Assembly (NCBI GenBank): GCA_024196135.1
Contig: JAMQCK010000062.1
Span: forward strand, 1-64,000
Length of the DNA: 64,000 nt
Reading direction: 5' to 3'
Source: Pleurotus ostreatus/Saccharomyces cerevisiae fusant
Lineage: Eukaryota; Opisthokonta
Part shown: positions 33,372 to 44,540 of the stretch, piece after piece
How positions within the stretch are numbered: the first letter of the stretch is position 1
How the letters are laid out: every line of letters starts with the position of its first letter
Made by a program: the position numbers and the translations under genes
Notes under the pieces: model-generated
Databases searched by the model: none
What the model was told of the DNA's origin: nothing
The model's input: the letters and a program-made list of their open reading frames with translations, nothing else

Positions 33372-34691
33372 GTGAGACGGCTCCCTGCTGAGCTTCTGGG
33401 GGAAACATTCATGCTCGTATGCGCGGGAGAGGCCGACCCCCATGAACGGCTTTTGGCAACACTCAACATCCTCCACGTCTGTCGGTCTTGGCGACACATT
33501 GCGCGGCACACACCCAGACTTTTCACCTCCCTCACGGTCACCTCCTTCGCGCGCTACGCCAACCATTTGCCAGTCACCGCCGACTGGATCGCCCGCTCCT
33601 CCCCCCACCTCCTCCACTTCGTCTTCGATGTCGCCGAACTCGAGGGCTGGAACGCCCCCGCCGTGCACCATTGCCTCCAACTCGTCGCCCCCCGGCTCGG
33701 GCAGCTCACCATCGGCACAAGCGCCGCGCTCTACGCCGCCCTCGCCCGCATGCGCGTCGCCTTCCTCCGCCTCACCCAGCTCCTCGTCTTCATCGTAAAC
33801 GAGGACCCCTGGTCCGGCCCGCCCGTCGAGCTTTCGCCTCTCCTCCCCCGCCTCCGCACCCTCGAGCTCGCCGCGCCCGTCCACCTCGCGCACTTCCGCT
33901 TCCCTTGGGCGCAGCTCACCTCTCTCGTCCTCCGCGGTGACGTCGATCACACGGAGTACGACGATCCGTACGTGGTCACTGCCGTCCTCGCGCAGTGCGC
34001 CGCGCTCGAGCGCGCCGAGCTCGTTTTGCGTCCGTTTCTGGAGTCCGAGGTCGCCGCGGGTGCGCCGGCGATCGCCTTGAACCACCTTTCGTACTTGTCG
34101 CTCATCTTCGACGATGAGCTGCAGGCGAGTGGGGATGCGTCGCCCGCGCCGCTGCTTTCTCGATTACATCTTCCACTGCTACGACATCTCATTCTCGGCT
34201 GGAACCTCGCTCGCGCGACGCTCATCCCTCCCGCACTCCCCTTCCTCGCACGCAACGGCACAAAAATCGAGACCCTGGAGCTTATGAACACTCCACTGGA
34301 AGCGCGCGAGCTCGATAGCGTCCTCTCCCGCACGCCCGCCCTGCGCTCGCTCACTCTCATGTGGGTCATGGTCCTCGACTACGCCGGGGTGGTTTGGGAC
34401 GTCCTGAAATGGGATGAGGAACGAAAACGTGTGCCCAAGCTGAGGGACCTAGCGATCTACGTCCAGGCGGGCGGGCAATGGCCGTACGAAGAGGACGACC
34501 TGGCGATGGAGCGCATGCTACGCTCTCGCTGGTGGGAGGACGCGGAGGACGCGATGCCGCACGAGCAGTGTAGGCTGCGCTCGTTGACGCTCGAGCTCTC
34601 GGAGCGCAACGTGTCGCGGGACGTCGTCGCGCGGCTCGATAGTCTCGTCGACGAAGGGTTTGATTTGCACCTGGAGCATAGCAGTCAGTGA
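33372..34691 (+). CDS. F-box protein, 5' end unresolved
   Basis: One long open frame codes for about 439 aa. An F-box is at the very N-terminus (RLPAELLGETFMLV, then LNILHVCRSWRHIARHTPRLF), followed by a Leu-rich C-terminal region typical of agaricomycete F-box proteins. These serve as substrate adaptors of SCF ubiquitin ligases; the targets are unknown. The frame opens at 33357 after a TGA. There is no ATG before the F-box, since the first in-frame ATG (33411) would remove half of it. An upstream exon is likely, joining at a CAG near 33368-33371, or the copy lacks a start and is decaying. The frame is otherwise intact. Confidence 0.72.
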   Translation: MRRLPAELLGETFMLVCAGEADPHERLLATLNILHVCRSWRHIARHTPRLFTSLTVTSFARYANHLPVTADWIARSSPHLLHFVFDVAELEGWNAPAVHHCLQLVAPRLGQLTIGTSAALYAALARMRVAFLRLTQLLVFIVNEDPWSGPPVELSPLLPRLRTLELAAPVHLAHFRFPWAQLTSLVLRGDVDHTEYDDPYVVTAVLAQCAALERAELVLRPFLESEVAAGAPAIALNHLSYLSLIFDDELQASGDASPAPLLSRLHLPLLRHLILGWNLARATLIPPALPFLARNGTKIETLELMNTPLEARELDSVLSRTPALRSLTLMWVMVLDYAGVVWDVLKWDEERKRVPKLRDLAIYVQAGGQWPYEEDDLAMERMLRSRWWEDAEDAMPHEQCRLRSLTLELSERNVSRDVVARLDSLVDEGFDLHLEHSSQ

Positions 34692-35255
34692 CGCTTTTCG
34701 ACGGTGTACTCCTTCGTTACTGACTTTCTCCAGCGCACTCCTGGTTCCTCAGCGGGCCGGCGCCGTCTCCTAGTGAAGGTGCAGAAAATGGTTGAATATC
34801 AGCGCTCACCAGGGCCATATTGGTTGCTGTCCAGTCCCTAGTTCCCACCAATCTGCAACGGCATGCGGGAGTCCACGCCTATTTCCTCGTCAGCAGCGTG
34901 TACCGGGCAAGCAATCGAAGCGACACGACTTGCTGAGCCTGCGAACCCAACCCAACGCGAGCGGATGTCCACCGTGAACGACCATACTAGGATCAAAAGG
35001 GAATGATGCTCCCCTGTCACCCTCTCGTCTTACAAACACCGTCGATGCGTTGAGGAGATCTAGTCAAGTACCGTAAGGACACCCACTTCATATATTTGTT
35101 TGGCCGCACGATACACCTGTTACGCAAGACATCTTCCTCACCTTGTCAACGTCGCGATTCACCGTGTTGTTCTGAAACTGAATTCGGAGGCATAACAATA
35201 CGATGGAACCAACTCGCTACGTGAGAGCTTGCCATTGGTTCTATCGACTCCACAC
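34692..35255. other. Intergenic region between convergent genes
   Basis: It contains only the 3' flanks of the F-box gene and ERG4 copy A. No feature is supported. Confidence 0.5.
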
Positions 35256-37155
35256 CTAGTAGACGTAGGGTATAAACTTGTAGGGAACGGCCTTGCAGTA
35301 CCTCTCCCAGTCCTCGCCGTACTTGCGGGAGCAGCTGCGACGATGATCAATCAGTACCCTGCCTTTATACACGAAAAGAAGGATCTCACCGCTCGAAGTC
35401 GCGCCCACAGCGATGGATGAGGACGACGATAAAGAACACGGAGTAAAAGTACGGGATGATGGACGCCGTGCCGACGATTGCGCCCCAGGTGAAGCTCTGG
35501 ATCCAGTCGGCGACGTAGTTGGGCTTGCGGCTGTACGCCCAGAAGCCACTGGTGAGGAGCTTGTTGCTGGGGGAGAGGTCAGTCTTCGGAGAGCGGACAG
35601 CTGGGAAAGGGAAAATTGAGGGAAGAGTGGATAGTACACGGCAAAACGAAGGATGGGAGATGAGGCTGCACTCGAGCTCACCCGTGCGCGGTCTGTATGT
35701 AGCTCGGGTTCTCGACGGTGTTCCAGGGGAGTTGCGGGAATGCGCGGCGGAACTTGTCGGGAGTGATACCCTGCTGCTGCATCTTGAAGTGGCTCTTCTG
35801 CGCCATGGCGGTGTCGAAGCTGAAAGAGAGTGAGGAAAGGGCTTGTTAGCAATGACTGAAGGAAAGCGTACCAGTAGTACGCCAAGAGGAGGGTCGAGTA
35901 GAGCAGGACGTAGACCGGAGTCGAGAAGTGGTACTTCGAGGGGTCGTGCGAGGCCATGTAGACGACGGAGTATACGTAGGACTGGCGCAGAAGATCAGAG
36001 GATGTGGGGAAGAGTAAGGGTGAGTGCACATACGAAGGGGACGCCAGCGAAGTTCCAGAAGATGACCATAAAGCCCCACTTCTCATGGTACATGTCCCAG
36101 GTCTGCGGGATGCACTCCTCAGCCTTGCAGCTGTTATGGCGTCAGGAAAATACAATGAGGGAGAAAACATGCTCAAGCTCGTACCAAGCGTTCAGGTAAA
36201 GCCATGTCGCGAGGCACATGAAGGCCATGTTCTGTGCACGAGTGAGGGCGATTCATTGTATAACGCAGAATCAGATACGCACCGGCGTCACGTAGCCATA
36301 CTGCTCGTACTGCTTGCAAGCGCCAGACACTGCGAGGAAGAACACGATGACCCACGGAATGCGGACCTCAGCCCACATCTTCAGGTCGATGTGCGCAATG
36401 CGCGGGTTCAACGACGCGCCCATGAACACGTCGTACAAGAAGTTACCCGACATGCGCATCTGCGTGCCAGTCGCGACCGCGATGAAATACATGCCGAACG
36501 AGACGCCGAAGCCCCAGATCATCGCGACGGTCATGATGTGGCCGTAGTTGTCGATGATCTCGGTGAGGCGGAAGAGGCCGGAGAGGTGGAGGCCGGCAGC
36601 GATGACCATCGTCGCGTAGACGGCCGAGAGCGCGTTGCAGTAGTAGGTGAGGGTCCTGTAGCCGAGGGACGGGACGGGGAGGCCCTCCTGCTTGAAGCCG
36701 GGCAGGACGTAGGCGAGGAAGAGCTGGAGGAAAATGTTGCCAGAGTAGACCTTCCAGGCGTATGCGGTCGGGTACGCATCCTATAGATCGTCATAAAATG
36801 GACTTGCAGGAACGAGAGCTTGACCTACCACGCGTACATGCGTCCACATCTGGTGAAGGAAGGGAACGATGTCATCGAACGACGTCGGGTGAACGAGCTT
36901 GCCATCGTAGAACCAGAGGCAGATCCACAAATAGTACATTAAGAGCGGGAAGCCCGTCATGATAGCCAGCACACCGAAAGGCCCGCCGAATTCATAGCTA
37001 GGACGCTTCGATCAGCACCAAAAGAAGAACAATAGGCACTCAGGTACGCACTTCTCGTGCTGGTCGAGGCGCTCATCGAGCTTCTTGCCTTCCGCGGTCA
37101 CGACCAGCTTGGGCCTGTTCACCGCACCGTACGACTGGGGGCGAGAATCCGCCAT
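35256..37155 (-). CDS. ERG4: C-24(28) sterol reductase (ERG4), copy A
   Basis: Nine exons, 37052-37155, 36829-36997, 36283-36780, 36185-36231, 36034-36130, 35872-35981, 35682-35819, 35390-35566 and 35256-35334, code for 472 aa. It is a polytopic ER protein of the ERG4/ERG24 family that catalyses the last NADPH-dependent step to ergosterol. Conserved blocks are [46 protein letters not shown] and the C-terminal [20 protein letters not shown]. The ERG4 rather than ERG24 assignment is by overall similarity. A paralogue lies at 57660 (+); seven of nine exon lengths are identical between them. Copy A has FW where copy B has WW in the reductase signature. Confidence 0.9.
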
Positions 37156-38123
37156 GGTGGTCGTTGCGGACGTCCAAACGCACCTTTGCAATTAAGGCAG
37201 GAAAAGATGGTACGATTTGGGTGCCTCCTGAGCGCTGGGCGACTCAGGGCGTTCTCCGCAGGTCGGCATAGCGTCGGCACAAGGAACAGAGACGGAGACG
37301 AGTACCAAGATACGCGTTTGAGAGGCTTTTACCCACGTCATGGGCTTTATTGTCCGTTTCAGGACGCGCAAACATGGTTATCTTGCTTCGATGGACTTGG
37401 AGAAAGCCTGCCTATTTCCCAGAATGCGATCCGGGTGTCGTTTGTCCAAGGAAAACGATTCCGAGGCGTCGAAGAAAGGCCTGAAGTGGCCTCTACAGTT
37501 GAGTCTGTAGTGATACCTCGGCCATTATAATCTTCGTAGCAGTGTCGCCCTTCCGTAAGAATGCGGATTCATTCCGGATTACGAGCACAAGGAGCGTAGC
37601 AGGATAAATGCTTCTGCGAAAAGGCTCGCTTCTTCGGCGGCTGGACATAGGCGATAGCACAGGCAGTAATCGAAAGAGTGTAGGTAGATGAGAGAAAGAA
37701 GAAGAGGCCACACCGTGTGAAATGAACGATCGCACGCTCACGTGTGAAGTTGAAAACATTCTTGCCTCTGTCTTGTCGTCCCTGTAAGCTTACAACTCTG
37801 TACCCGTAAGTAGCTACAGATACCAAGATGTGCCAGGCACCTCTGACCATTGCTGGCTTGATCCGGTCGAAGTCAGAATGCGGCTCGTGCCGCGTGCAGT
37901 TGGTGAAGGAGACCTTCGTTGGGTCGAAAAGACTAATCTTGGGAAGTGTAACACCAATGATGGAACTTGGCGATGAGTCATCCCAGTCTTCCGCCCAGAC
38001 ATGCTGTTGAGAGTTATCCCTGCGTCTACATCCTATTCCATCCATATCCATTTGAGCCCACCCTCCCCTCGTCGACAGACGAGCGAATAGAGTGAAGCTC
38101 AAAGGGAGCAGAAGAAGAGGGTT
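37156..38123. other. Intergenic region between ERG4-A and U2 copy 2
   Basis: A long minus-strand ORF at 37569-38138 overlaps the U2 3' end and has no coherent domain. No gene is supported. Confidence 0.45.
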
Positions 38124-38311
38124 CCCCCGACGACACAAGCCGGTACTGCAGCGGCAAGGTCATCGCGTCCCCAGGTTGCAAGCAGAGCCCAGGGAGCAGG
38201 GGCGACAAAAATTGGATAACCATAACACGAAGCAGTGCTTCGGTAAAAGTGGTTAAACTTTTAAGAACAGATACTACACTTGATCTAAGCCAAAAGGCCA
38301 GAGTGGTGAGG
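38124..38311 (-). ncRNA. U2 spliceosomal snRNA, copy 2
   Basis: It has the same hallmark blocks as the copy at 32409. The 5' half is identical over the branch-recognition region through the Sm site (AATTTTTG, 38206-38213). Only a few substitutions fall in the 3' stem-loops, for example GCGCCCC versus GCGTCCC. Flanking sequence diverges quickly except for the TATA element CTATAAG at 38335-38341. The pattern fits two working genes kept alike by selection or gene conversion. The ends are placed by alignment to copy 1. Confidence 0.92.
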
Positions 38312-38664
38312 AAACCGGGTGAGAAGGAACGGCTCTTATAGCGGTGGGGGACGCACGGACCAGTGCCGGCTAGATACATAGTAGCTTCGGTGATCGGGGA
38401 TGTTGAAGTTTGGGACGCACGTGAGATTCACGTGTTCGCGTTTGGGGCGGGAACTTCAAGTTGAAGCTCTAGGCTTAGCCCAACTTCTAAGTGAGGCCCA
38501 TTGGAGCTGACCCTGCTGCAGTATCTCACATTGCTACTGATCAGAAAGCTTTGATTGGCTGCCACACAAAAGGTTGGACAGGATTGTGCACGGAAACAGG
38601 TCACATTCGCGAGCCCTTCAACCGCGACAGCAACAGATTACAGTGAGTACTTGCAGCCCTTACT
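38312..38664. other. Promoter region of U2 copy 2 and 3' flank of RED gene
   Basis: It contains the U2 TATA element near 38338. Nothing else is recognised. Confidence 0.5.
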
Positions 38665-40156
38665 TCAGCTCGGCGGCGCAGCGGGCGCACCTCCCGTGCC
38701 CTTCTTCTTCTTTTCTTTCCTCTTCTGCCGCTTCTCCAATGCCTCCCTCGCCTCATCCATCGCCAGCAAGTCCTTGATCGACGGCACGGCAGATGACTCC
38801 AGCGGCGCAAGGCGCGCGGGCGTCTCGTCGTCGGACTGCACCTCGCCATCCTCGGCACCAACTGCAGGAGTCGCCTTCTGCTTGCCCTTCGCCTGCTTGA
38901 GCGCCTTAAGCGCCGGTGGCGTTGCGGGTCTGGGCGGCAGGACGGGTTCCCGTGGTTCATCGTCGTCGAACCAGCGCGCGCGGGGTACGGACAGTTCGGT
39001 CTGCTCAACGCCCTGCATGGCGTTGGGGTCGGTAGGTGCTGTTCCTGATACCTCGCCGGGTTCCGCGCTGCCAGGCCGTGGCCGTGCATCTTCGTGGTCG
39101 CTCGCATCCTCCTCGTCTGGTATGCCCTCGTAATCACCCGCTCCGGCGAAGATATCGAAATCTTCGGGTATTGGCTCGGGTGAGGGCTCCTTCGGTCTCG
39201 TAGGTTGCGGCGCGGGCGCAGGCGTCGCTGAAGTTGAGGCTGGTGGTGGCGCAGACTCGGCGGCAGCTGGCGATGACGCTTCTCCTGCAGCCGATGCCTT
39301 CCCCTCGCCGCCCTCAACCTTGCGCTTCTTCTTTTTCCGCTCCCCGTCTCCCTCCGTCTTCGCTTTCTTCTTCTTGGGCTTGTCCCCCGCGGGCTTGAAT
39401 CCGATCGACTTGAACTTGCTCTTGTCGATCGTCTTGTCCTCCTTCGGCGGCAGCGCAGTCGCAGCGACGGGTGCATCGGTCGCGGCCTGCCCCTTCCGCT
39501 TCTCCTTTATCTGCTTGATGATGTCGGCGCGCGAGCGTTTCTTGGGTGCGTCGGCGGGTGCGGGGGAGGCCGAGGCTTCAGCAGGTGGCGAGACGTCTTC
39601 ACCGCGGTATGCGGCTTCGAGGAGGTCGTCATCGTCGGTGTTGCGTGATTCCTTCGCGCGGTTGGCTTCGAGGAGGGACAGATCGAGTCCCTTCACGAGT
39701 ACAGTGTGCGTGCTGTCGCCACCGAGATAGCGGCGTTGCTGTTCGACCTAAGATAGTGTTAGCAAATGCATCAGTACGAGGCGAAAAGACCCACGTACCA
39801 CATCCTTGTCCTCATTCGCCGTTCGCTTCTCAAAGTCCTGCAGCAGAGCTTCCGCCTGCGCGTAGTCGCTCGCCTTCCCCTCTCGTCGTTCGGAGGCGCG
39901 ATCACGATATTTGCCCTCGGTCTGCTTCTTGACCTTTCGCGGCTGGAAAGCCGGCTTGGACGCGTCTACCGCCTTGCTTCGCGAGCTGTCAGGATGTGGG
40001 GGAACGGGGGAGCGTGTGCACGCACGGTTTAGACTTGTCCGGCTTCCCATTGGCCTTGTCCCTCGGAGGAGCGGGGGTGCTGAGTAGTTTCCTGAAAGAA
40101 TCCTACTGCCGTGAGTACGTCTTCCCCTCGGCAGCGAGTCTCCGCACCTGGTCCAT
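38665..40156 (-). CDS. RED/IK-type splicing factor
   Basis: Four exons, 40148-40156, 40026-40102, 39799-39985 and 38665-39747, code for 451 aa. The RED N-terminal domain is clear: MDQDSFRKLLS, then GKYRDRASERREGKASDY, then RRYLGGDSTHTVLVKGLD directly after a phase-0 junction. RED (human IK, nematode SMU-2) is a component of the spliceosomal B complex in the nucleus. The rest is Lys/Glu/Pro/Ala-rich and disordered (KKKKRKVEGGEG), with the conserved DFDIFAGAGDYEG near the middle. The first exon is only 9 nt (Met-Asp-Gln). It is required to give the family start and would be missed by most predictors. A weaker alternative start is the ATG near 40254, whose frame lacks the family N-terminus. Confidence 0.88.
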
Positions 40157-40332
40157 CGAGGCGGGAGGAGAGCGAGGCCCGAGGTCAAAGCGCGGGCCAT
40201 TCTGCTAAGTCCGGGCGATGTGGCGGGCCGCTCACTTCGTTTCGACGTCATCACCTTTGGACGCGCCGACGCGTCCTGCCGCTCCTTAGCTTTCTACCAC
40301 CACCTTCTTCGGCCTGGTTGCCGTCCTCCAAC

Positions 40333-42546
40333 ATGCCCGTAGACGCAGCAGCGACGACGACAGAGGCGCTTGCCGCGCGGACCGGCGGCGAGGGGCTCGA
40401 GACGCCCGCGGGCACCCTCTACGTCTCCAAGCCCTTCCGCTCCAAGTCCTCCAAGAAGCTGCGCGCCCTTATCACCTTCACCCCCCGCAAGTCCGCCTTT
40501 GACACTACCAACGAGCTGAGCGGGGCCAATGAGTTCCGAGTGCGTGCTGTCGTGTCCCCTCGTACTTCACCTCGTACTGACCTCCCTCACAGGGTTTCTT
40601 CACCCTCTTTTGGATATCCATGTTCATCTTCACCATCCGGACGTACATCTCCAGCATAGAGACCCAGGGCGCACCGCTCAATCTCGCTTTCGCTACCATG
40701 TTCTCGCAGGACGCAGTAACACTCTTCTGGAGCGACATGTTGCTTATCGCCAGCTCCGTCCTCTGCGTCCCCTTCGCCAAGGCGATTGCGACGAACACCA
40801 TACAGTACTACTGGACTGGTGTCATCCTTCAGCACATTTTCCAGACTTCCATCCTCTTCATTGCCGTCTCGTGGACATACCACAGGTATGCACCTCCCCT
40901 CCGCCCTTGACCGCTCTTCCCGCGTTGACGTGCACGTCTGCAGGCAATGGCCGTGGGTTCAGTCTGGCTTCCTCACCCTGCACACCCTCGTACGTGTCCC
41001 CTCTGCCCCTCCCCCTCGCTCCATCAGTGCCACCGCCTCGTCTCACCGCCACCTAGGTCATGATCATGAAGATGCACTCCTACATCAACGTGAACGGTTA
41101 CATGCAATACATCACCGCTCAATCGCAACAAGTACTTGACCAGATGCGCAAGGCTACCGAGACGATAGGCGGGGGCTGGGACCATGCTATCGAAGTCGCG
41201 AAAGCGCACCGCGCAGAGCTTGACAATGCCGCCGGAATGTCGAGCGGTACGGACTCGCCACCATCGATGGACACGACGCCGCCGGTCATGGCCACTCCAC
41301 CTATCGCTACGGGCGCGAGCGCGTCGTATGTGGACGCCGACACCGCGACCGCCCTCCGCAAGCGTCTCGCTTCTGTAGCGCCCGGCGTCGCCAACGATAT
41401 GCGCAAGGCCGAGAAAGCCCAGGAAGCAGCAGCAGCCGACGAGAAATCCGGCGTCCGTACGCACGTCGTCAGCGCCCTTGAGCCGCACCCGCTCGTCGAC
41501 CACCCGAACGAGGAGATCGCGCAGATGGCGAAGGACTACTCCGAGATGCAGGGCGAGCTGACGAGCACGGGGCCCGAGCGGATAACGTGGCCCAACAACG
41601 TCACGTACAAAAACTTTGGACTGTACTTGTTGATCCCGTCGTTGGTGTACGAGCTGGAGTATCCGAGGACGGATAAGTACGTGCTTTGTCTGACCCAGGA
41701 CCGACTGACGTGCTTACCTCTCCGCATAGAATCCGCCCTATCTACGTCTTCGAGAAGGTCACTGCCTTCTTTGGGTCTTTCGCCCTCCTCTACACCATCA
41801 CCGAGACCTTCATCCTCCCGAAGATCCCCACCGCAGACCAGTCGTTCCTCCTGAGCCTCCTCGACCTCGCGATGCCGTTCATGTTCGGATACTTGATGAT
41901 CTTCTACATCATCTTTGGTGAGCGCGGTCGTCGTTCATCTGCCTCTTCTCACGATATTGACGCCGTCTCGCAGAGTGCATCTGCAACGCCTTCGCCGAAA
42001 TTTCATAGTGCGCCTATCTCCTTCTCTCCTCACCCACTCCCCATACTCACCGCCAAACCCCTCCCCACCCAGCTTCGCCGACCGCCAATTCTACGAAGAC
42101 TGGTGGAACTCGACCTCCTGGGACGAGTTCTCGCGCAAGTGGAATCGGCCGGTGCACTCGTTCCTGCTGCGGCATGTGTACGCGTCGACGATTACGGGGT
42201 ACGGGCTGTCGCGAACGCAGGCGATGTTCGCGACGTTCTTGTTGAGCGCGTGCGCGCATGAGCTGGTGATGATTGTGGTGACGCATAAGATTAGGTGAGT
42301 AGGAGGGCCATTCTTGAGCGTCGGGCGTCTAGCACTCGCCTCGACCAGATCCAGCAGAAATACGCACTTTACTGACGCAGCCTTTCCAGGATGTACCTCT
42401 TCTCCCTCCAGCTCATCCAGATTCCGCTCATCGCCATCGGACGCCATCCGGTCATCAAACGCAATAAGTTGGCTGGGAATATCAATTTCTGGCTCGGCTT
42501 GTACGCGGGCTTCCCGCTGCTTTGCGTGGCATACTGCGCGTACTGA
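40333..42546 (+). CDS. Sterol O-acyltransferase (ARE/ACAT type, MBOAT)
   Basis: Eight exons, 40333-40539, 40593-40885, 40944-40989, 41057-41676, 41730-41917, 41974-42007, 42073-42294 and 42390-42546, code for 588 aa. It esterifies sterols with acyl-CoA in the ER for storage in lipid droplets. The MBOAT hallmark FYEDWWN spans the junction after exon 6, and the catalytic His is in SACAHELVMI. Multiple membrane segments are visible (TLFWISMFIFTIRTYI; FLLSLLDLAMPFMFGYLMIF). A Ser/Ala/Asp-rich cytosolic loop lies near residues 215-290. It belongs with the two ERG4 copies in sterol handling; it is divergent from RED (about 175 bp between starts). Confidence 0.92.
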
Positions 42547-43574
42547 GGGGAAATTATGAGGATCAGTGTCGATCGCTTGGATAGATGGAGAGCGGCCTAC
42601 GAGTGCGCTCCTCCGCGCTCAAGATGTGGGAGGGTAAGGGTCGTGGAAAACGGAGAGGACGGTGCACCGAGCATTCTTCTCGCTTATTTATCTACGTCGA
42701 TATACTGCTGTGGGATCATCCATACGCATGCTACAGTACCTATCTCAGTAATTGCATAGTTCCGGGCTGTATTATAGCACGGGGAATTCTTTCTTTCTTA
42801 TCTTGTCCCAAGCCTTCAGTTCCGTCTGAACTGTCGGAAACCGAGCCAAAACGATGGTACTCCTCTGTACATCCACGTAAAATTGTCATGATACTTGACA
42901 CTACAATACTCTCGGCCTTCAACTTGCCCTCGGCGGGGGCTTTCCCTTTTAAGTCACACTGAATTGTGTGACATCGTGACAATCGCTGCTTGCCACCTCC
43001 CGTCTCGTGTTGCCCCCTCCATCATCATAACTCTCCCTTGGACCCTTGTACCTCGTCCGCAAAATTTCACGCTCGAATCATACGACTCTACATCGCCCAT
43101 GACGCATTCGCGCAGATGGCGCCCTAAACTCGCGAGGTCGCAGCATGGCCGCGACGCTGCCTTCCTCAAGTCAGGATAGCCCATCGCACTCATATCGATG
43201 TCTACCGCCAACAAGACCGTCAACCAACCGTCAAAACACAGCCCGACCGACAACTGCAGACAACGCCGCCACAGCTTGCGTTCGAGAAGCCGACAATGGG
43301 CACGTGCGTTGTCTGCCACTCAGTCCGCTGCGCGCGGGTTCCGGAATGAAAGAAGGCTTCGAGATCCCTAGTACGATGAGTTGTCGGCACGGGAAGAAAG
43401 GAGGGTGTGCAAGGCACGTTGCCGCCATTCCCGTAAGATGCGGGGCTCGAAGCGCCGCATATGAATACGCCATTGTCGGGCTCAGTCCACCAATGCTCTG
43501 ATGTGCAGGCGAACATCCATACGGGGGATCCATATCCGAGCAATGCACACCAGCAGTCAACGCTTGCCTATAAG
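42547..43574. other. Intergenic region upstream of gene E
   Basis: No gene is supported. It contains two TTGTCTGC sites about 260-320 bp before the presumed 5' region of gene E, and a TATAAG element at 43569-43574. Confidence 0.45.
43256..43316. promoter_or_regulatory. Pair of TTGTCTGC sites upstream of gene E
   Basis: Copies are at 43256-43263 (-) and 43309-43316 (+), both in the extended form CGTTGTCTGC, 53 bp apart in opposite orientation. This mirrors the arrangement upstream of genes A and B. Confidence 0.45.
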
Positions 43575-43936
43575 ATGTTACAAGACGTCCTCCACCCCAC
43601 ACGATGGGCCCTCTGCACCCTTCGAACGTATGTCGCCTTACGGCTACCTAGATATGCTTACTAACCAATTATCTCTAGATCCTTCGAAACATATATTGAA
43701 GAGAACACGAGCCCCTTCGACGCTCTCACATCCTTCACCAATCAAGACGTAAGTTAGTGGCCACCCTCGTTCAAATCCGTTCGCTGATATTTGCAAGTGG
43801 CAGATATGTACATACAAACGCCGCCTCACTGCGAGAACGACAGACGAGAGGCGCCTCGAGTCACTCAAGTCAATTTTGGGATTGAACATTCATCGCAATG
43901 TGATTTCGGTGTGTCCACTCGCATTTTACTCTGCAG

Positions 43937-44540
43937 GCACGCAGATTGAATTATGGCATAGCAAATCACGACGCCTTTGCTAGCAGCGGGACCGGGACAC
44001 CCTCGGGAAACACTTCCTCTGCATTTGCTCCTTCGGGACCCCCAGCGCTTGTCGATGCTTCTATGGCGCCTATCGTCTACTCTGACGTGCTGTACTGCCC
44101 AGACGAGGTTTATTCGTCCTGGATTCCAGCGACTCTTCCTCACGATCCATCTATTGCCATGACACCTAACGACGACACGCTCTTTCCATCGTCGTGCGCC
44201 CCGGATGTCAGCTCTCTCGAGCACTACAAGCGCGAGGTCGGGTCTCAGGCGCAGACTCAGGCATCACTGAAGCGAAGGAAAATTACACCTTCCGATTCTC
44301 CCAGGCCGTTCTCCTGCTCGCTATGTTCGAAGACATTCACGCGGAAGAAGAACCTCGATGGTGTGTCCAATATAAATCTCACTTCTGCCCAATGCTTATT
44401 CTCGCGTAGATCACAAACTTAGGCACGAGAATAATAGGCAATTTGTTTGCTTCGTCATGTACTGCCTATCGCGCTTCAATACGAAGGGCGATCTCGCCAG
44501 ACATGTCAAGATCGTGCATCGACTCAGATTGCTCTGGTGA
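43937..44540 (+). CDS. Two-finger C2H2 zinc-finger protein (gene E), 5' end unresolved
   Basis: The firm exons are 43937-44360 and 44410-44540. The acceptor CTCTGCAG before 43937 shows that upstream exons exist, probably within 43575-43902. One in-phase chain starts at the ATG 43575, but a TATAAG only 6 bp before it argues against that start. The linker contains REVGSQAQTQASLKRRK, nearly identical to gene B. Finger 1 begins CSLC (core FTRKKNLD, C-x2-C-x12-H-x3-H). Finger 2 begins CFVMYC and ends RHVKIVH. The phase-1 intron 44361-44409 cuts finger 1 before its first His. B and E are the closest pair in the family although 41 kb apart and in opposite orientation. Confidence 0.75.

Noticed and set aside
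37980..38010. HVWAEDWDD on the minus strand, resembling the end of the proteasome subunit Sem1/DSS1, preceded by a good acceptor
   Set aside because: No matching acidic upstream exons exist between U2 copy 2 and the RED gene, and the downstream frame lacks the expected FSxQLRxEL block.
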